From Frondihabitans sp. (GTDB lineage: Bacteria > Actinomycetota > Actinomycetes > Actinomycetales > Microbacteriaceae): DNA of 7,821 nt. Shown here in pieces: positions 6,114-7,821 of the stretch. The stretch is taken from positions 1-7,821 of the forward strand of contig JAODMX010000442.1 in assembly GCA_025464735.1 (NCBI GenBank). Reading direction: 5' to 3'. Within the stretch, counting starts at the first letter, position 1. The number at the start of each line of letters is the position of its first letter. The notes under the pieces are model-generated. The model made no database searches and was not told the origin of the DNA. It worked only from the letters and a program-made list of their open reading frames with translations. Made by a program: the position numbers and the translations under genes.

Positions 6114-6928
6114 CCTCAGAACGATTCACGGGGCAGCGATTTTCCGGAAAGACAGCGTTCATCACCGGCGGGGGAGGCGCCATCGGGCGGGCGACCGCGA
6201 AACGCCTCGCCGACGAGGGCGCGAAGATCTTCCTGGTCGACCGCGATGCCGGTTCCCTCGCGGCAGTCGAGCGCGAACTCTCCTCCGCAGGAGCCGAGGT
6301 GGCCTGGTTCGAGACGGACCTCACCTCCGACGCCGGTGCCGAGGACGCCGTTGCGGCGGCCCGCTCCCGCTTCGGCTCGATCGATGTCGCCGCTCTCATC
6401 GCCGGGATGGCCGCCCCCCGCAGAGCCGTCTACGAGATGCCGATCGCCGACTGGGACCGGGTCATCGCGACGAACCTTCGCACGATGTTTCTCACCCTCC
6501 GCGCGAGCATCGCGGGCATGATCGCGGACGGGGTCGCCGGATCCGTGGTCACGATGTCGTCGTCGCATGCGCTCTGGGACGTTCACGACGGCGGCGCCGC
6601 CTACGCCGCCAGCAAGGGCGGCGTGTTGTCGCTGACGCGCGTGGCCGCATTCGATGCCGCACCCCATGGGATCCGGGTGAACGCGGTTGCTCCCGGGGTC
6701 ATCGAGACGCCCCTGGGGCTCCCGCAGAAGACCGAGGGGCTGGTGATGCTGTCAGCCGAGCAGCGAGCTGCCCGCATCCCGCTGGGCCGGATCGGACAGA
6801 CCGAGGACGTCGCGGCGTTCATCGCCTTCCTGGCCTCCGACGACGCGCGTCACGTGACCGGATCCGTGCACCTGATCGACGGTGGACAGACCCTTCAGAG
6901 CTGGGCGAACTCGCCCGAAGTCGGGTGA
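6110..6928 (+). CDS. Classical short-chain dehydrogenase/reductase (SDR)
   Basis: The 272-residue classical SDR has the cofactor loop TGGGGAIG (19-26), D44 after the second strand (points to NAD(H)), N122 in the TNL motif, active-site serines SSS (150-152), YAASK (Tyr165, Lys169), the PG motif VAPGVIETP (193-201) and a C-terminal IDGGQT. The Asn-Ser-Tyr-Lys tetrad is present. The usual NNAG structural motif after the fourth strand is replaced by LIAG (96-99). The start is ATG 6110, which overlaps the previous stop (ATGA) and has AAGGGA at 6094-6099 with 10-base spacing. A longer frame from 6080 would add ten residues overlapping the previous gene. It is the last gene of the operon and converges with gntR 8 bases later. 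Family members in catabolic operons oxidise sugar lactols, polyols or hydroxy-acids; the substrate is not resolved here. Confidence 0.9.
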   Translation: MTSERFTGQRFSGKTAFITGGGGAIGRATAKRLADEGAKIFLVDRDAGSLAAVERELSSAGAEVAWFETDLTSDAGAEDAVAAARSRFGSIDVAALIAGMAAPRRAVYEMPIADWDRVIATNLRTMFLTLRASIAGMIADGVAGSVVTMSSSHALWDVHDGGAAYAASKGGVLSLTRVAAFDAAPHGIRVNAVAPGVIETPLGLPQKTEGLVMLSAEQRAARIPLGRIGQTEDVAAFIAFLASDDARHVTGSVHLIDGGQTLQSWANSPEVG

Positions 6929-6936
6929 GAAGCGAT

Positions 6937-7641
6937 TCAGAGGGCGAGCTGGGCCAGGTAGGGACTGGCCCAGTCGCTCGAAGCATCCTCCGGCGCAACA
7001 CCTTCTGCGCGCGCGATCAGAAGCGAGGCCGTGCCCACGAGATGGTCGGCCATCGCCCGAGCGGCGAGCCTGCTGTCGCCGGCCCTGATCGCGTCGACGA
7101 TCGGCTCGTGTTCGAGCCCGATCTCGAGCAGGGAGCGGGTGTGCTCGATGGTGACGGCGCCCATGTTGCGGGTGAAGTCACGAAGCGTGCGCATGTAGTC
7201 GTTGAGCCGGTGGTTGCCGAACGACGCGAGAACGCGGTCGTGGAGCGCGTAGTCGCTGTCCGAGAAGTGTGTCGCGTCGCCCTTGGCGATGGCGTCGTGC
7301 ATCGACTGGAGGTGCTGCGAGAGAACGGTGATCTCCGTCGGGTCGTGGACAGCAGCCGCGTGAGCCGCACCTGGCACTTCGAGGAGCAGACGGATTTCGA
7401 AGACGTTCTTGATCTCGGCGCCGGACAGCCCGCAGATCCGGATCCCGCGATTGCGTTCGATCGTGACGAGCCCGGTGTCGGCGAGGCGGACGGCTGCTTC
7501 TCGAACCGGGGTCCTGGACATCTCGAATGTGTCGGCCAGCTCGTAGATCGAATGGAGCGAACCCCGCTCGAGCTCCCCGCTGAGGATCTGGGATCGAAGC
7601 CGTGTGAAGACGACATCGGACAGCTTTGTGAAGTCGGACAT
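6937..7641 (-). CDS. GntR-family transcriptional regulator with FCD ligand-binding domain (FadR subfamily)
   Basis: The 234-residue DNA-binding repressor or activator is read from the ATG at 7641. The N-terminal winged helix-turn-helix spans about residues 8-69. It includes YELADTFEMSRTPVREAAVR (33-52), whose SRTPVREA matches the recognition helix of the GntR family. The C-terminal all-helical FCD domain begins near 74 with FEIRLLLE (81-88). Asp130 and His134 (DYALH), His178 and His200 fit the metal/ligand site of FCD proteins, so an organic acid, sugar acid or similar pathway intermediate is a likely effector. A longer reading starts at an ATG inside the operator palindrome (7707) and adds 22 Arg-rich residues with no family match; MSDFTKLSD is the natural N-terminus. 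A purine-rich AGGAAAGAGAG lies 12 or more bases upstream. The gene is convergent with the catabolic operon and divergent from the hydrolase gene, and its own upstream region holds the shared palindrome, implying autoregulation. Confidence 0.92.
   Translation of the reverse strand: MSDFTKLSDVVFTRLRSQILSGELERGSLHSIYELADTFEMSRTPVREAAVRLADTGLVTIERNRGIRICGLSGAEIKNVFEIRLLLEVPGAAHAAAVHDPTEITVLSQHLQSMHDAIAKGDATHFSDSDYALHDRVLASFGNHRLNDYMRTLRDFTRNMGAVTIEHTRSLLEIGLEHEPIVDAIRAGDSRLAARAMADHLVGTASLLIARAEGVAPEDASSDWASPYLAQLAL
6944..6977. terminator. Inverted repeat at the convergent operon/gntR junction, possible bidirectional terminator
   Basis: CTGGGCCAG (6949-6957) and CTGGCCCAG (6965-6973) form a perfect 9-bp stem with a 7-base loop. 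GCGA and TCGC extend it by four pairs across one bulged G (6948). It lies just past the stop of the SDR gene and inside the last codons of gntR. No U-tract follows on either strand, so classical intrinsic termination is uncertain; strong stems lacking U-tracts are common between convergent genes in high-GC actinobacteria. Confidence 0.5.
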
Positions 7642-7697
7642 TGGACGTCTTCGCTCTCTTTCCTGGACGACGACGAGACACCGTGAAAGGCGTGCCC

Positions 7698-7715
7698 CCA
7701 GTAGCATGCTACTGG
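7698..7715. promoter_or_regulatory. Operator O3: 18-bp perfect palindrome between gntR and the hydrolase gene
   Basis: CCAGTAGCATGCTACTGG is a perfect 18-bp palindrome containing the same 12-base core as O1. It sits 56 bases before the gntR ATG and 64 bases before the hydrolase ATG. One site could therefore control both divergent transcripts. TAGCAT inside the palindrome could serve as a -10-like element on either strand, but no convincing -35 was found on either side. Confidence 0.8.
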
Positions 7716-7716
7716 T

Positions 7717-7726
7717 TTTCGCGAAA
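7717..7726. promoter_or_regulatory. Second palindrome TTTCGCGAAA next to O3
   Basis: This is a 10-bp perfect palindrome with a central CG, starting one base after O3 on the hydrolase side. Its shape (A/T flanks around CGCG) is reminiscent of LacI-family operators, but no LacI-type regulator is encoded in the window. It could be a site for a second regulator acting on the divergent promoter, or chance. Confidence 0.35.
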
Positions 7727-7765
7727 CTACGCCAGCCTCACCGCGGGGCCGGCGAACAACGAACC

Positions 7766-7769
7766 GGAG
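7766..7769 (+). promoter_or_regulatory. Ribosome binding site of the hydrolase gene
   Basis: GGAG lies 10 bases upstream of ATG 7780, within CCGGAG. It supports this ATG as a real start even though only 14 codons of the gene are visible. Confidence 0.6.
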
Positions 7770-7779
7770 TGATTCAACC

Positions 7780-7821
7780 ATGCACCTCATCCTCGACTGC
7801 GACCCCGGGCACGACGACATG
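7780..7821 (+). CDS. Nucleoside hydrolase (IU-NH family), N-terminal fragment cut by the window end
   Basis: Fourteen codons are present, reading MHLILDCDPGHDDM, and the gene runs out of the window. The DxDPGxDD signature (Asp6, Asp8, Asp12, Asp13) is the calcium- and ribose-binding N-terminal fingerprint of inosine-uridine preferring nucleoside hydrolases. These enzymes cleave the N-glycosidic bond of ribonucleosides to base and free ribose. The DCDPGHDD version is like that of the pyrimidine-preferring RihA/RihB group. The frame is open to the last base and a GGAG precedes it. It is transcribed away from gntR under the shared operator O3, which ties it to the transporter and enzyme operon. 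Specificity cannot be judged from 14 residues, and some family members act on other glycosides. Confidence 0.75.
   Translation, partial: MHLILDCDPGHDDM

Noticed and set aside
6562..6573. GTCGCATGCGCT resembling the operator, inside the classical SDR gene
   Set aside because: Only the GCATGC core is shared; the right half-site TAC is absent and the position is inside coding sequence.
6903..6925. Small overlapping hairpins (GGGCGA/TCGCCC and CCCGA/TCGGG) at the end of the SDR gene
   Set aside because: Two-base loops and mutually exclusive pairing within coding sequence make them weaker than the stem at 6944-6977; likely GC-rich chance pairing.
6925..7686. 253-codon plus-strand frame opposite gntR
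   Set aside because: It is an antisense shadow of the regulator and has no motif; the minus strand has a complete winged-helix and FCD pattern.
7017..7820. 267-codon minus-strand frame overlapping gntR and the intergenic region
   Set aside because: Ser/Arg/Thr-rich shifted frame that runs through the operator region and over the hydrolase start.

Overview
The window is high-GC DNA with strong GC3 codon bias, a lipoprotein signal peptide, GTG starts and tightly overlapping genes. This fits a high-GC actinobacterium, plausibly of the Microbacteriaceae/Micrococcales type. The genus cannot be fixed from this sequence alone. No mobile element, RNA gene or CRISPR array is visible.

Layout: (1) Bases 1-205 hold no recognisable gene. 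They carry a candidate promoter whose spacer and -10 box are covered by the palindrome GTAGCATGCTAC (102-113), with an 11/12 copy just downstream (119-130). (2) 206-3212 encodes a three-part ABC importer: a single-domain ATPase, an RbsC/FrcC-type permease and a lipoprotein solute-binding protein. (3) 3254-6928 encodes four enzymes in the same direction: an IolE-like TIM-barrel isomerase/dehydratase, a Gfo/Idh/MocA dehydrogenase, an extended SDR (NAD-dependent epimerase/dehydratase type) and a classical SDR. Every junction among the four enzymes is an ATGA stop/start overlap, and ATPase-permease is GTGA, so 206-6928 reads as one polycistronic catabolic operon. (4) 6937-7641 on the minus strand is a GntR-family regulator with an FCD domain, converging on the operon. 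A strong inverted repeat at the junction may be a shared terminator. (5) 7780 to the window end is the start of a divergently transcribed nucleoside-hydrolase-type gene (first 14 codons, DxDxxxDD fingerprint). The gntR/hydrolase intergenic region carries an 18-bp perfect palindrome containing the same GTAGCATGCTAC core as the transporter promoter.

How it fits together (inference): the FCD regulator probably binds the shared palindrome at both ends of the locus. It would thereby co-control uptake, oxidation and isomerisation, and the divergent hydrolase, and would also regulate itself. The gene set suggests import of a nucleoside or other glycoside/cyclitol, cleavage by the hydrolase, and non-phosphorylative processing of the sugar part by two or three NAD(P)-dependent oxidoreductases plus an IolE-like lyase/isomerase. 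No kinase or aldolase is present here, so either the route continues outside the window or it is an oxidative route. The exact substrate cannot be read from sequence. The locus is a coherent, possibly undescribed, catabolic module rather than a defence or mobile system.
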